A program made the position numbers and the translations under genes. 64,000 bases of DNA from contig NC_134465.1 in the NCBI RefSeq assembly GCF_047948215.1, positions 18,558,022 through 18,622,021 on the forward strand. Reading direction: 5' to 3'. Positions within the stretch are counted from its first letter, which is position 1; each line of letters begins with the position of its first letter. Below the pieces are notes generated by a model. It was given only the letters and a program-made list of their open reading frames with translations. It had not been told where the DNA came from and searched no databases. Source of the DNA: Lycorma delicatula. Taxonomy: Eukaryota; Arthropoda; Insecta; Hemiptera; Fulgoridae. This document shows, in pieces, positions 10,801 through 22,306 of this stretch.

Positions 10801-11571
10801 GCCCTATTATGGGGCGTGCGTAAATGGCATTTCTGTGATTCATCAAAAGAAAAGGTTGAATTAATTGGACCCTAAAATGCAAATATTACCAAAAAAAACC
10901 GATACCCCATTTTTGACACGATCACAAGTTTAATATAGCTATTCTACCTATATTTGCCGAGAAAGTAAAATTCACTGTGTCACTCCCAATAGACAAATAT
11001 TTTAAATTGATACTCTTCATTAACGTAATATAAACTTTCTATAGCAACCTAATGATTATATCATCAATGTATCAATGTTGAAACCGTAGGAAAATCCCAT
11101 AAGGGGTTATTTATAATTTGTATTATACGCTGTAGTGTAATGGGGATATTAACGACGTATCAAACTTCATCACGAAGGTGGTATCAGAAATCACATCACC
11201 TCATAACTATAAAAATTTTCTCCATAGCATATTACATTTTGCACACGTAACAAATTTACATTAATTTTATTATCCAAAGAAAAAAATCAATAGAAAAAAC
11301 TTAAGTAAGTAAAAACCGAATATATTTTCTCCTAATGGAAAAAAATAGAAGTATAAAATTATATAAAAGATATTCACAATATTTTTACTTCTTACAAAAA
11401 ACGACATATTTATGATATATATTTTACGTACATTATAACTTACTAATAATTCTGAAATATTATTATTTTTTTATATCGTGCATATTTTTAAATTATTTAA
11501 TATAGATATCTGAACACTATACACTTCATTAATAAAAAAATTGTGAATATATATATATATATACACACACA
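10801..11571. other. AT-rich sequence, no gene seen
   Basis: No recognised element. A short (AT)n/(CA)n run at about 11,548-11,572 abuts the mariner left end. Confidence 0.4.
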
Positions 11572-12760
11572 CGAGGGATATCTTTAAAATAAAGACCGCT
11601 GGGAAATTTCTCTCTTTAAGGTTGACGAACATGTGTCGTTTTGGCCACGCTAGTAATGTTCATATTGCATTACTGTCTGTAAGTTGTCGCGTTGTATTAT
11701 CTTTGATTAAGTGTAAGTTATTAAGTTATAAAATGAATAGTTGCCCTAGACTGTGAAATACGTAGTCATAAGTTTTCTAACCATCAAAACGTTAAGCCGG
11801 TTGAAATTCAGTTGGTTGCTGTGTACGGTGATAATGTAACGAATGAAGGAAACGTCCGAAAATGGTGTAAAAGGTTTAGAAATAACAGGATTAATGTGCA
11901 CGGTGAAGAACGTTCGGGGAGGCGTTCGATAATCACCGAGGACTTGTTGAAACGCGTCGATGATGAAATCAGAAAAGATCGTTGTTCAACGATTCCCGAG
12001 CTGGCCCTTCTTTTTCGTCATGTTTCATGAGCTGTGATCGGTCGCATTTTTCATGACCGTTTAGGCTTTAGAAAGGTTTGTGTGCACGTCTTAACGGAAC
12101 GTCACAAAAAATCCGAATGGGATCTGCTTTGGAATTTTTGATGCGCTACATAGGAAAATGTGTCGAGTTCCTTAATTCAAGTGTTACCGGCGATAAAACA
12201 TGGATTTCGTATTACACGCCAGAGAGAAAACGGTAATCAAGTGAATGACGTCATCCTCAATCACCAACGAGACCAAAATGCAGAAGCCTACTGCAAAACT
12301 CTACGTAAAGTTACGGCGCGCTATTCAAAATCGGCGACATAGGTGGCTGACGGACGACGTCGTCTTGCTACACAATAATGCATGTCCACATGTTGAGGGT
12401 CCGACACGTGATTTACCGAGAACATTTGGATGGGAAATTTACGATCACCCATTACACAGTCCGGACTTAACTCCTTCTGATTACCGTTTGTCTGGGAAAT
12501 TGAAAGAACTTTTGAGCGACTCGCGGGTGACGATGAAATTAAAAATGCTGTGAATCATTGGCTAAATGGACAGGCGGTAGAAGAAGACGACGAGGGTATA
12601 TTGAAGCTGGTGTTTCGCTATGAAAAATGTCTTAATTCATGTGGCGATTATATAGAGAAGTAGAATAAGCTATGAAGTTTAAGAGAAATAAAAAATATTT
12701 ATAAAGTTTCCAGATAGATTTTTTTACAACGAAACGGTCTTTACTTTAGAAATAACCTCT
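11572..12760 (+). mobile_element. mariner element with both terminal inverted repeats
   Basis: The left end GATATCTTTAAAATAAAGAC pairs with the right end GTCTTTACTTTAGAAATAAC read in reverse complement, giving terminal inverted repeats of roughly 30 bp. The distance of about 1.19 kb is close to the 1.25-1.3 kb usual for mariner. A TA flanks each side in simple-sequence DNA, so the target-site duplication cannot be proven. The coding part between the ends is a broken transposase annotated separately. Confidence 0.88.
11731..12660 (+). pseudogene. mariner transposase, disrupted
   Basis: This is a mariner-family DDD transposase, which would cut and rejoin DNA at the element ends in the nucleus. 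The N-terminal helix-turn-helix section is readable (from 11,812: VYGDNVTNEGNVRKWCKRF and RSGRRSIITEDLLKRVDDEI). Stops and frameshifts follow before TGDKTWISYYTPE (about 12,187), which keeps the first catalytic Asp. A short internal deletion follows, then AEAYCKTLRK, RRAIQNRRHR and VVLLHNNACPHV (about 12,360). In that last block the second catalytic Asp of the usual 'LLHDNA' is Asn. HSPDLTPSDY (about 12,459) keeps the third Asp of the DD34D arrangement. The C-terminal LNGQAVEEDDEGILKLVFRY is also recognisable. The enzyme is dead through stops, frameshifts and the Asp-to-Asn change. Confidence 0.9.
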
Positions 12761-12783
12761 TTTATATATTAATCATATATATA

Positions 12784-12788
<5 letters not shown>

Positions 12789-12837
<49 letters not shown>
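12789..12837. repeat. (AT)n microsatellite
   Basis: About 24 AT dinucleotides just outside the mariner right end. Confidence 0.95.
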
Positions 12838-12839
<2 letters not shown>

Positions 12840-13911
12840 AAGAGAGAGATTCAAGAGGGAAGGGGTGTAGCCCTTTCCCTCTTGATTTTTCTTAGATTTT
12901 ATTTGTTTTTCTTAGATTTTGTTACATCAATTTTCTCAGAATTGGATTATCTACAAGTTTTGATTATACAATTTTCGCATTAATTAATTTAAGAAAGGAA
13001 CTGAACTTAAACCTAAAAGAAAAATAAAACTTATTTTTTGTCACCAAATGTTTCTGTTTTACTTAAATATCATGAAAACTATTGAAGATACAATTCTAGG
13101 ACCTTTTATATTCGATTTTTCAGGTAAAAAAAATATAAGAAAACATGAAGTTCTTTACCTATATAACACCTTAACAATTTCAGTTATCACCTCATTTTTC
13201 CGGGGGAAGAGAAATCCGGATGAAATTTTTTGCTAAATCGATAACAAAGCGTTCTCGGACATATGCTTGTATGAAATTTTTTCCTTATTTCAAGCTGCAG
13301 AATCAGTGCCCAAACTATTTTCCTTTCTTGCTAAATCACTCTGTATATAATAATTCTTATAAATAAAATTGTTCCATTTTCTTATCCTTTTTAGGGATCG
13401 ATAATTTATTCCTTAAATCATTTAAGTTAGGTATTTCATAATTCTTATAAATATACAGTTCCTACATCTAGTCATAGACATTTTACCCAAAATGAATAAT
13501 TATTTTTTTTTTAAAGCCAGTAATTTTTAAAACGATAATTTATTATTTAATAATAGTAATTTATAAATCTTAAAAAAAGATTTCAAATTTTTCCCAACGG
13601 GTGGAAATGGGAAGAGGAAGTATACATATTAACACACAATTTTAGGGGCGGGGAAATCGGATGAAAAATATAACACTTTTATTATAATCGAGAAGAGATA
13701 TACTAATAAAAATTACTGCATATAATTAATCAATAAATAAAAGTTTAAATCAAAACATTTATTTTAAACGAAAAACAAATTTACAAGCGTATTCTTGAAA
13801 ATAAATAACATCACTATGTTTATTGATACTGGTTAAAGTTAAACAGTCAATCGATATATAAGAGAATATGGATACGCATGCGCTGTGTTAAAATAGAGAA
13901 AGAGATAGAAA
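12838..13911. other. AT-rich sequence, no gene seen
   Basis: It contains only a short reading frame at 13,048-13,236 with no domain. A small hairpin (AGAGGGAAGGGG...CCCTTTCCCTCTTG) lies at about 12,853-12,885. Confidence 0.4.
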
Positions 13912-14190
13912 TTGGTTAAAACAGAGAAGGTGAATGAAGCGAGTAGCAGGGGAAAGGAAGAGAGAGTGATAAAGAGGGAGCGAGAAAGACAGAAAATCAC
14001 CTGTAAATATCAACAGTTAACAGGGAAGGAGGTTCTGGTCATCTGCTTTGATCCGATATGGGTGGTTCGGTCAGAAACTAAGTATCTCGATTTATCAGTT
14101 CCTTCAACAAGGAACAACATGTTCTATCCCCTTCTAAGTCGGTTTACATCGAACAGAAGCAAAGACTTTGTTTCTCAATATCCAATATGA
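13912..14190 (+). other. Open frame of ~92 codons, probably not a gene
   Basis: An open frame starts at a TTG codon in a GA-rich stretch. The translation begins with a charged EKVNEASSRGKEERVIKRER segment and continues into sequence with no recognised domain. The GA-rich first half explains the lack of stops. It has no ATG start in a good context, no neighbouring exon-like signal and no family match that I know. Most likely it is chance coding in purine-rich DNA. Confidence 0.2.
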
Positions 14191-14382
14191 AGTTATATCT
14201 TTCAATATGCAGAATTTAATACACAGATAACGAAAGGATCGTGAGAAAGTTGCTAAGGGACTTTTTATATTAAACTATAATTTTATGACCTTAGATGTAA
14301 AATATATTATCGCTGTTGGAATACGCAAGAAAAATGTTATAAATTTAGAATAGTTAAAATTCTATAGTGAAAATTTAGAATA

Positions 14383-15010
14383 GTGAAAATAGGAGGAGAA
14401 AAGATTATGGAGGTAGAAGAATTTTGTTATTTGGGAAGTAAAATTACTAAAGATGGACGAAGCAGGAGCGAAATAAAATGCCGAATAGCACAAGCTAAAC
14501 GAGCCTTCAGTAAGAAATATAATTTGTTTACATCAAAAATTAATTTAAATGTCAGGAAAAGATTTTTGAAAGTGTATGTTTGGAGTATCGCTTTATGTGG
14601 AAGTGAAACTTGGACAATCGGAGTATCTCAGAAGAAAAGATTAGAAGCTTTTGAAATGTGGTGCTATAGGAGAATGTTAAAAATCAGATGGGTGGATAAA
14701 GTGACAAATGAAGAGGTATTGCGGCAAATAGATGAAGAAAGTAGCATTTGGAAAAATATAGTTAAAAGAAGAGACAGACTTATAGGCCACATACTAAGGC
14801 ATCCTGGAATAGTCACTTTAATATTGGAAGGACAGGTAGAAGGGAAAAATTGTGTAGGCAGGCCACGTTTGGAGTATGTAAAACAAATTGTTGGGGATGT
14901 AGGATGTAGAGGGTATACTGAAATGAAACGACTAGCACTAGATAGGGAATCTTGGAGAGCTGCATCAAACCAGTCAAATGACTGAAGACAAAAAAAAAAA
15001 AAAAAAAAAA
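14383..15010 (+). mobile_element. LINE 3' end, 5'-truncated insertion with poly-A
   Basis: An uninterrupted frame of 200 codons encodes the C-terminal end of an insect LINE endonuclease/reverse transcriptase, of the kind often annotated as craniofacial-development-protein-like. Landmarks are FCYLGSKITKDGRSRSEIKC, KVYVWSIALCGSETWTIG, KKRLEAFEMWCYRRMLKIRW, RRDRLIGHILRHPG and the end ESWRAASNQSND. The polymerase motifs lie upstream and are missing, as expected of 5' truncation during target-primed reverse transcription. The coding end is followed by TGACTGAAGAC and about 22 A residues. The open frame and long A tail make this the youngest-looking LINE copy here. The fragment cannot act alone. 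Confidence 0.92.
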
Positions 15011-15784
15011 ATTATATGTAAAATGTAGTAAAAGAAAATAATTTTAGAACAAACCAAAAAATAAAAAAGGTTAATTTACACGTAACCTAAATACTTTATT
15101 TCCAAAAACAATTAATGATTTTTTATAAAAATTTATTACTGCTAAACTTTATTTAAAGATAAATCATAATATTTTCCTGGAATCGGTTATTTATTCTTAT
15201 ACAGCTGAAAAGTATTTATAAAAATGATCTAAGTAAAATTTTCATTATATGTTTAAATAAACATAAAAAGGTTTTAAAAACTAAAAAAAAGTATTTTTTT
15301 AATTGTTTTTTCTGCTCCCCATACCTACGAAAGAAATCACAATCCAAGAAATTTTTTTTGATTTTTCTACATTTACTGTGTTAAACGGAACTAAAAAAAA
15401 AGAAAAATTCCACTAAAAAATGTGCAACCAACAAGAGTTACCTAAAATTTCTTATGGGGGTGAATTATGATGAAATTTTATTATAATATTATTACTAAAA
15501 AATTACTAATCTTCTCATAAAATAAATCAAAAAGAGTTTTGAAAAATTAAAAAAAAATCGATATTTTTAATTTTCATCGCTCTGGAACCCCCAATATTGC
15601 TCTGCGTATTTTTTTAGCTATTAATTAAAAAAATTATTTCTTACATTATTTTTGGGACCACTTGTACTATTTCAACGCGTAAGAAGCCATAAGAAAAATC
15701 GGTTAAAAGCAATAAATAAAAAGAGATTTTTTAGATTTTTGTGAAGGGGCAAATTTTGAAGTAAAGCATTGTAAAGAGATAAAC
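15011..15784. other. AT-rich sequence, no gene seen
   Basis: Long A and T runs with no recognised repeat or reading frame. Confidence 0.4.
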
Positions 15785-16830
15785 TACACGTTAAATGAAA
15801 GATAAACACACACGTGTTCAGTGGATTTCGAAGTGTGCTCCCTTAGTTGACCTCCAGACGTCAAGACGTTATTCAGTTTTTGCCAAATACGACAGAGAAC
15901 ATCCGGCGTGATAGAAGAAACAGCTTCATCATCCTTTCTTTTAAATGAACCGGATTTCGAACTTGAGAACCAAATACATTTCTGTTTTTACAATTCCCAA
16001 AAATAGAGATCGATGAGGGTAAGGTCTGGAAGTCGTGGGGGCCAGGCAACTACGCTTCTCGTTCGATCAATCACTGAGGAAATGTTTCATTAATCCTGTA
16101 CGATTGCGAAAAAATATAGAGGAACTACGTTTAACTAGAAAATGGTATTCTCCGGTAATTGGGGCGCTGCGTAACCTTCTAAAATATCCAGGAGGTTGTT
16201 TCTTTTTATTATTTTTTTCGGTAAAAAAGATGGACCAATAACTCATCCAATAGCGCACCACACATTCACTTTTTCACTGTCACGCTCAAGTTCAATAACG
16301 GCATGGGGAGGTGCATATCCTACACGTGAAAACTATGCTATGTACTCGTCCAGAATCATGAAAAGTCGCCTCGTCACTGAAAATGAACTCGTTAAAAAAA
16401 TCTATCATGCCGCTCTAACCTATCCAGATTGTCTAAAGCAAAATAAAATCGTTTCTCTTAGTCCAGAGGATAAGGTTGTTGTAGTACCTGAATTTGTACG
16501 CGATGAAACGTAGCCGTCTTTTAAACACATTGTTAACAGTTGTTTCAGGAATGTCCCAACTATCTAGAACATTTCCTCATGGGCTTCTTCGGGCTACGCA
16601 AGAAACTTATTCACATCGCTTCAATCGTTTCATCACACACTGATGGCCATCCTGGACGTGTTAGCTTAAGTAAGATTCACGTTTCTTTGCGTTATTTGTC
16701 CCGTCGCCGAATGTTATTTTCATGCGGGGAATCTTCACTCTACACACGACGATATTCACGCCGAATACTTGAAAACGAGTCAAATATAGGAAGCCACAAC
16801 ACATATTGAACCTTCCTCTGTATCACAAAC
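15785..16830 (-). mobile_element. Degenerate mariner-like transposase remnant
   Basis: The reverse strand gives the transposase blocks in order. RPGWPSVCDETIEAM and FLRSPKKPMRK (about 16,550-16,650) belong to the N-terminal DNA-binding region. FNEFIFSDEATFHDSGRVHS (about 16,370) contains the first catalytic Asp. APPHAVIELERDSEKVNVWC and VIGPSFLPKK follow (16,210-16,310). The middle with the second Asp is unreadable. WPPRLPDLTLIDLYFWEL (about 16,000-16,045) holds the third Asp, and the end is near LCRIWQKLNNVL. Several frameshifts and stops separate these blocks. Forward-strand open frames in the same interval are shadows of this gene. Confidence 0.85.
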
Positions 16831-17134
16831 ACGGTGACTAACGCGCACAAGCTGGTTGGGTATACTGGAAACATAACGGGCATGCGCTAGCTTTCGTACA
16901 CATAAATTAGGAGTGTTTCTCTTTCGTTTAATCTACAGTACACCTCTCTACAATGCTTTATTCCTAAGCTATAACCATTTAAAACCACACCTTTATTGTA
17001 AAAATGTTTCAACACAACTGATACTGCGGACCAAAAAAACTTTAATTTTGTACTACGGACCACACAAAAAGTTGCATACCAAACTGAAGAAAGTGCAGAT
17101 TTTTAATGTAATTCGCGGACTAATTACGCAAAAC
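16831..17134. other. No gene seen
   Basis: No recognised element apart from a short reading frame without a domain. The target-duplication sequence of the next SINE-B begins at 17,135. Confidence 0.35.
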
Positions 17135-17455
17135 GTTCAAACAATACTTTTCTTTCTTTTTCCTGTTTAGCCTCCGGGAACTACCTTTCACATAATACTT
17201 CAGAGGATGATATGTATGAGTGTAAGTAAATGAAGTGTAGTCTTGTATAGTCTCAGTTTGACCATTCCTGAGATGTGTGGTTAATTTAAACCCAACCACC
17301 AAAGAACACCGGTATCCACGATCTATTATACAAATTCGTGTCAAAATAACTGACTTACTAGGACTTGAACGCTGGAACTCTCGACTTCGAAATCAGCTGA
17401 TTTGGGAAGACGCGTTCACCACTAGACCAACCCGGTGGGTTGTTCAAACAGTACT
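17135..17455 (-). mobile_element. SINE-B copy with target-site duplication
   Basis: A reverse-strand, near full-length SINE-B running from CTTTTTCCTGTTTAGCCTCC (3' end) to ACTAGACCAACCCGGTGGG (tRNA-like head). The B box reads AGGACTTGAACGCTGGA on this strand. The 14-bp flanks GTTCAAACAATACT (17,135-17,148) and GTTCAAACAGTACT (17,442-17,455) differ at one base and are the target-site duplication. Confidence 0.94.
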
Positions 17456-17663
17456 GTAAACTCGCAATTTTACGGTAAGTAAGTGCCCCGTTTCTCAGTA
17501 GTATGCATTATTATTACCAATAAAAAAAAGAGAGTAATAATGTATTTAAACGTTGTAAAACTATGTAATAAATATAAAGAACTTCACGGACCAGTAAAAT
17601 TTTCCTACGGGCCACCAATGGTCCTCGGAATACCGGTTGAGAAACAGTGGTATATGCACACTG

Positions 17664-18314
17664 TCTATCTATATAAATAAAAATTTACATGATCGTTTGT
17701 TCAAAATCTTAACTCTCCGAAAGTACTTCACCGATTGCTTTGAAACTTTGACACAACGTTGCATTCTAATACGGGCGTGTTTTTATATATAAATACTACT
17801 TATATACCTGTGAAATTTGTGACAAGTAAAAACATGTTTTTTTTTTTAAAAAGCAGCGCTATCTGTTGGACGTAAAAACAACACACGGTATACTAAATAT
17901 TTTACGATTCCAGTTTCCGATATGTGTGATCGCTATAGACTTAAAAAACCACTGGACCGATTTACACGAATCGGAAAAGGTAAAAGAGAAGAAGGGGAAA
18001 ATGGAAAAAGAAGAAAACGAGGAAAGGAAAAACGTAAAAAGGAAATGGACAAGGGAAAGGAGAAAAAAGAAATGGGGAAACAGGAAAGGGAAAGCGTACC
18101 GAAATGGGGGAAATGGTGAAGGGGAAGGGGATATGATAAAAATGAAAATTTGAAAATGGAAAATGAGGCAAGAGAGAAAGGGAAAAGGGAAAGGTTAAAT
18201 GTTGAGAAGTTCCGTAATGTTCATTTTGTTAATGTTTTATCAAATTTACCGTTGTGTTCATTTAATCTATATATAGTCAAATCTAGCAACAGCGAAGCAC
18301 TGCGGGTCTGCTAG
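17664..18314 (+). mobile_element. Non-autonomous Helitron with purine-rich core
   Basis: The left end TCTATCTATATAAATAAAAA and the following GTTTGTTCAAAATCTTAACT, CACCGATTGCTTTGAAACTT and GACACAACGTTGCATTC have the layout of insect Helitron 5' termini. The right end GCGAAGCACTGCGGGTCTG followed by CTAG, with a T next, fits the CTRR-type 3' terminus inserted 5' of T. No Rep/helicase gene is present, so movement would need an enzyme supplied elsewhere. The middle (about 17,975-18,200) is almost entirely A and G. The base before the left end is G rather than the expected A, so the exact left boundary is uncertain. Confidence 0.78.
17975..18200. repeat. Polypurine tract
   Basis: The forward strand is overwhelmingly A/G for about 220 bases, built from irregular GGGAAAAGG/AGAAAGG units. 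The long open frames on both strands in this interval come from the biased composition and are not genes. A related tract sits in the Helitron at 31.2 kb. Confidence 0.9.
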
Positions 18315-19313
18315 TATGAAATATACAAATTAATAACGAACCATTTTAAGATCAATTTTTATTAATTTTCCATTTTCACTTTTTTTTAGTTTACATCCAT
18401 AAATTATTTTTTGAAATTCAATTTTGTTTTACACTATATTTTAAAAAATTCAAACAAACGTTTTAGTCATGTTTTACTGAGAATGAACACATCATTATTC
18501 TTGACATAAAATATTTTCTTGCAGTTTTAAGGAGCTTTAAATAAAGCTTAATTTTCACGAAGCAAAATTTAGGACTAACAAGGAATATATATATATATAA
18601 AATTCAATTTTACTTTACGTACGTTGTTCTTACTTCTTTACTTTAGTTTAAAATATTTTATTCTAAGTGCTAAGTGTCTATTCTTGATCCGTTGTTTTTA
18701 TGTATAATTTATTATTCTTTAATATTGCTTTCTATATAATGCTTTTAACTAAAGCATTATATAAAAAACAAATCTGTTATAAATTTTTAAATAAAATAAA
18801 AAAGAGAATACAAAATGCATTATCCTGGTACTTAGTACTTGATAAAGCTTAATATAATAAATTACAAAATATTAAACTTATTTGCTTAAAATATGGATAC
18901 GTGTTTCATAGTAGAATGATAAAAAGAGGTAATTATAAAAGCGTAAAGGATATGGAAAATTTAACAAAGAGAAATGTAAATTGAAGTAGAGAACACAGAA
19001 TAATACAGCAGACCTAGAATTCAAGACGTATACGACTACATAAGCTGACTGAAAATAGGGTAGTTTAACATTTTTGATGCATTCTCATCCCTTTCATTGA
19101 AGGTTCGTTGAGATCTATTGCTTCTTTCCTTTTCTGTTTTCGTTTTCTCGTTTCGTTTTCTTCTTCTTCTAGTATTTCTTTACAATGTTGGAAGTTAAGG
19201 ACCTTAAGGAATACGATCCCTTAATTCAATACCCTAAGGATTCTAATCTAAATGACTTGCGCTGACAAGTGAAAGGACCTTTTCTCGCTCTCTCTCTCTC
19301 TTTTTCTCTCTTC

Positions 19314-19353
<40 letters not shown>

Positions 19354-20178
19354 TGTGTGTATGCATGTGTTTCTCTCTCTCACATACAACCTCTTAATTT
19401 AATTTTTTCGTTAGTTTCTAATAAATGTGGACTTCTATTACTTCTTCATTCAATATGGATTCATTCAAGAGAGTAGCGTACTCAAAATGCTGAATATTTT
19501 ATCGTCTTTCTCAGAGTGGATCCCATCTCAATCAAGATAACTAATTCACTTCTACTTTTCCCCAAAACACACTTTTTGAAGGGTACGACTGAAAATCTCT
19601 TTTCAGTTATACTCACGAAAAACAAACAAAAAAGGGTTCTAAAAGTGTCAAAAATTACAGATAGATCCTCTTATTAAAATAACTTTTTTTTTTAATAGTC
19701 TATAAAAAATAGGTACGGAAAGTTTTTTCCCATAATTATTCAGCAGCATCAAAAAAATAACATCATTTTAAACAGAAGTAGAATATTTTACATTTTTATA
19801 TGTCAGTTGACTACTTAAGTAATTTTCGCAGAAATAAAGATGTTTCAATTTGTTTTTGTTTAATCCCGTTTCTTTATTGGAAATTTAAAAAGGCAAATAC
19901 AGATGAGACCTAAAAAAGTACGTTTGTTTACTCTAAACAATTTTCTCGGAAACTGCTACAGATAATAAGATCTGGAGCTAATTTTTTTATAATTTTTCTA
20001 GTCGTAACATATATAAAATCGGTAATTTCGCTTTATGATTTTTATATCAAGAAACAATTTATTTCTTCACATTTTCTGTAATTTTTTTTTCCAGTTATTA
20101 AAGAAGAGGAGCCAAGTCCATTTAGTAGAAAGTCTCAAGTTTCCGTAACTAGAATCCTCATCTATTCTCCACACATCT
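18315..20178. other. AT-rich sequence, no gene seen
   Basis: It holds only simple sequence: a (TC)n run at about 19,287-19,312 and an (AT)n run at 19,317-19,350. No domain-bearing reading frame or repeat copy is recognised. Confidence 0.4.
19287..19350. repeat. (TC)n followed by (AT)n microsatellite
   Basis: A run of TC dinucleotides with small interruptions, then about 17 AT units, then GTTTGTGTGTATGCATGTG. A compound microsatellite. Confidence 0.95.
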
Positions 20179-20382
20179 ATCGTTTTTACTCTCGGCTAGA
20201 ATTACTACATCATCAGCAAATCGTAGCATCTTTATCTTTTCACATCGCACTGTTACTCTGAATCTAAATTGTTCTTTAATATCATCAACTGCTTGTTCTA
20301 TGTAAAGATTAAAAAGCAACGGGGATAGGGAACATCCTTGTCGGACTCCCGTTTTTATTACGGCTTCTTTCTTATGTTATTA
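20179..20382 (-). pseudogene. LINE reverse transcriptase core fragment
   Basis: The reverse strand encodes KTGVRQGCSLSPLLFNLYIE (polymerase motif B region) and then QAVDDIKEQFRFRVTV. KIKMLRFADDVVILAES follows, in which FADD is polymerase motif C with both catalytic Asp residues intact. This is the same family as the copy at 22.9-24.1 kb, in the opposite orientation. It is open for about 65 codons, but motif A, the endonuclease and the C-terminal part are missing. It is an isolated internal slice of a LINE, probably left by deletion. Confidence 0.88.
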
Positions 20383-21693
20383 TTAAATAAACTAATTAAT
20401 CATTTTTCACCACAGCAGATGTAATCGGTTACGATAATACAATTTTTTTTTTTAATAGTGAACGACATTTGTTATAAGTAGATGAGCTCGGTATTATGCA
20501 ATACTTAAAAAATTCCATATTACATGAAATTTACTTGGAAAGAAATAAATGTAGTATTTTTTTCAATAATTGTTTAAAAGGAATAGTAAAAAAAAAGCCT
20601 AATGAAGATTCAAATATTTTATGTTGCTTTAATTTTAACCAAAATTGAACTTTTATAACAAAATATAAGTCACCGTCTCGTTAACTTCTTTCGTGCAATG
20701 TTTTATTTCCCAGATGTCAAGTTCTTATACACTGTCCCGATATTTTAAAAATTAATTATCGGCATGGTTTGTACACCGACAACAAATGTTGTAATCAGTG
20801 AAAGTCAGGACCATACGCTAAGTTTAAGTTGACTCGTGTAACGAAATATAAATTAACGTTCCGTCGTATGCGAAACACGGTTGCAGACAGATTGAACGGT
20901 ATAGTTGCTTTAGGGTATCACAAATATAGGAGATATATATAACCTCAATGTAATACCTCACGTACAGCCATGAAATCGCATCCACAGATCACTTGCAGGT
21001 GTTGGATCCGCCTTCAATCTATCCTCAATTACATTCGCCAATAATTCTGTATTGCTTATCTAAATATATAACTTTAATTACAATTTAAACAATATAATAT
21101 AAAATTTAATCAACGTATAATCTAATTAAACTCATATTATTTAAAATTAATTAAAATAAGCGTAGTTTATTTAAACATCCGTTATCCGAGATAATGATGT
21201 ACATTAATATGCAATAAGTTAATTAGAATTCCTTTAAAACGACTGAATCGAGCGGAAATTTTCATTTCCCTCACTTAAAACACAAAATTCTGGTAATAAA
21301 AAATTATTTACCGTGAACGTTTTCGTTTTTATCTCAGAAACCGCTCTTAAAAAGTAATCTACATTTATATAAAAATAAACAAATTATAATTTTTTCCAAC
21401 TTAGATGGAAAAAAATCAACAAATTGTTACGACAAAACGGATCTTTGAATAATCATGAATGAACGGGCGCGTAACTAATTACAAAATGACTTCAACCATA
21501 ACCGTTACGGTGCGCTTCTGAAGAAATTATCCTATTTTATAGAGTATCTAAATCTTTTAAAAAATAAAAGTTCTTTACTCAAACGTTTTAAATAAATTGG
21601 AGAATTTCAACTCAAGAGCCCTCTTATCAAAGAATGATTAATTACTGGAAACCGATTAAAAAAAACAATACAATCGATTTCACACCAGAATAC
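20383..21693. other. AT-rich sequence, no gene seen
   Basis: No recognised element. A short frame around 20,865-20,940 reads RRMRNTVADRLNGIVALGYH but has no known domain and is too short to call. Confidence 0.35.
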
Positions 21694-21770
21694 TCATATC
21701 TTCAGATCGGTTCTTCAGATCTTATATCTTCATATCTTCATATCTTCAGATCTTCATATCTTCAGATCGG
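21694..21770. repeat. Short tandem repeat, ATATCTTCAGATC-type unit
   Basis: Irregular tandem copies of units such as CATATCTTCAGATC and CATATCTT fill this block, which ends in CAGATCGG as does the first unit. Unit length varies between 9 and 16 bases. It creates the repetitive part of an open frame at 21,634-21,906, which is probably not a gene. Confidence 0.85.
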
Positions 21771-22140
21771 AGAATGGATAATCAAAAATAGAAACTTCCT
21801 CAAGCTCAACTTATTCGAGAGGGACAAATCAGCAACTTTTCTATATCGTATCTTAAATATTATGACCGATTACAAAAGTTACATAGATTTCAATCAAACG
21901 TTATAACTGGACTTATATTAACTCCACAAATAGGCTCGGAATTGATATAAGAAGAAAACCCTTTTTTGCAAGTGGATCGACTTTTTCATTGCTTTTCCTT
22001 GAGATTTTATCATCCAACACCTCCATATTTTAGCATTTAAGATAACATTTGTGGATACTTCCGCTTAGGACACATAAATCCGTGGATAGATGAGAATACA
22101 CCCGAGAGAAATTGGAGGGACAGTTAGATGAGAATTTTAT
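21771..22140. other. No gene seen
   Basis: Unclassified AT-rich sequence between the tandem repeat and the truncated SINE-B. Confidence 0.35.
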
Positions 22141-22306
22141 ACGAATATGAATACTAGATCGTGGATACTGGTGTTCTTTGGTGGTTGGCTTTCAATTAAC
22201 CATACATCTCAGCAATGGTCGAACCGAAACTGTACAAGATTACACTTCATTTACACTCATTCATATCGACCTGAACGATAATTCTCGGAGGCTAAATAGG
22301 AAAAAT
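22141..22306 (+). mobile_element. SINE-B copy, head missing
   Basis: It begins inside the body (TAGATCGTGGATACTGGTGT) and runs through GTACAAGATTACACTTCATT to the 3' end GGAGGCTAAATAGGAAAAA. The tRNA-like head is absent. Its 3' end abuts a LINE tail with only a few bases between. Confidence 0.85.

Noticed and set aside
13912..14190. A 92-codon frame as a gene
   Set aside because: Non-ATG start, half of it GA-rich, no domain and no support from neighbours.
16196..16809. Forward-strand frames at 16,035-16,809 as genes
   Set aside because: They are shadows of the minus-strand mariner-like transposase, whose motifs (FSDEATFHDSG, RLPDLTLIDLYFWEL) are unmistakable.
17962..18171. Overlapping open frames on both strands coding Lys/Glu/Gly-rich and Phe/Pro-rich proteins (also at 31,433-31,762)
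   Set aside because: They follow from a polypurine tract lacking stop codons inside a Helitron; there is no domain and no codon structure.
21694..21770. CRISPR-like array
   Set aside because: Irregular short units without unique spacers in a eukaryotic context; it is a simple tandem repeat.
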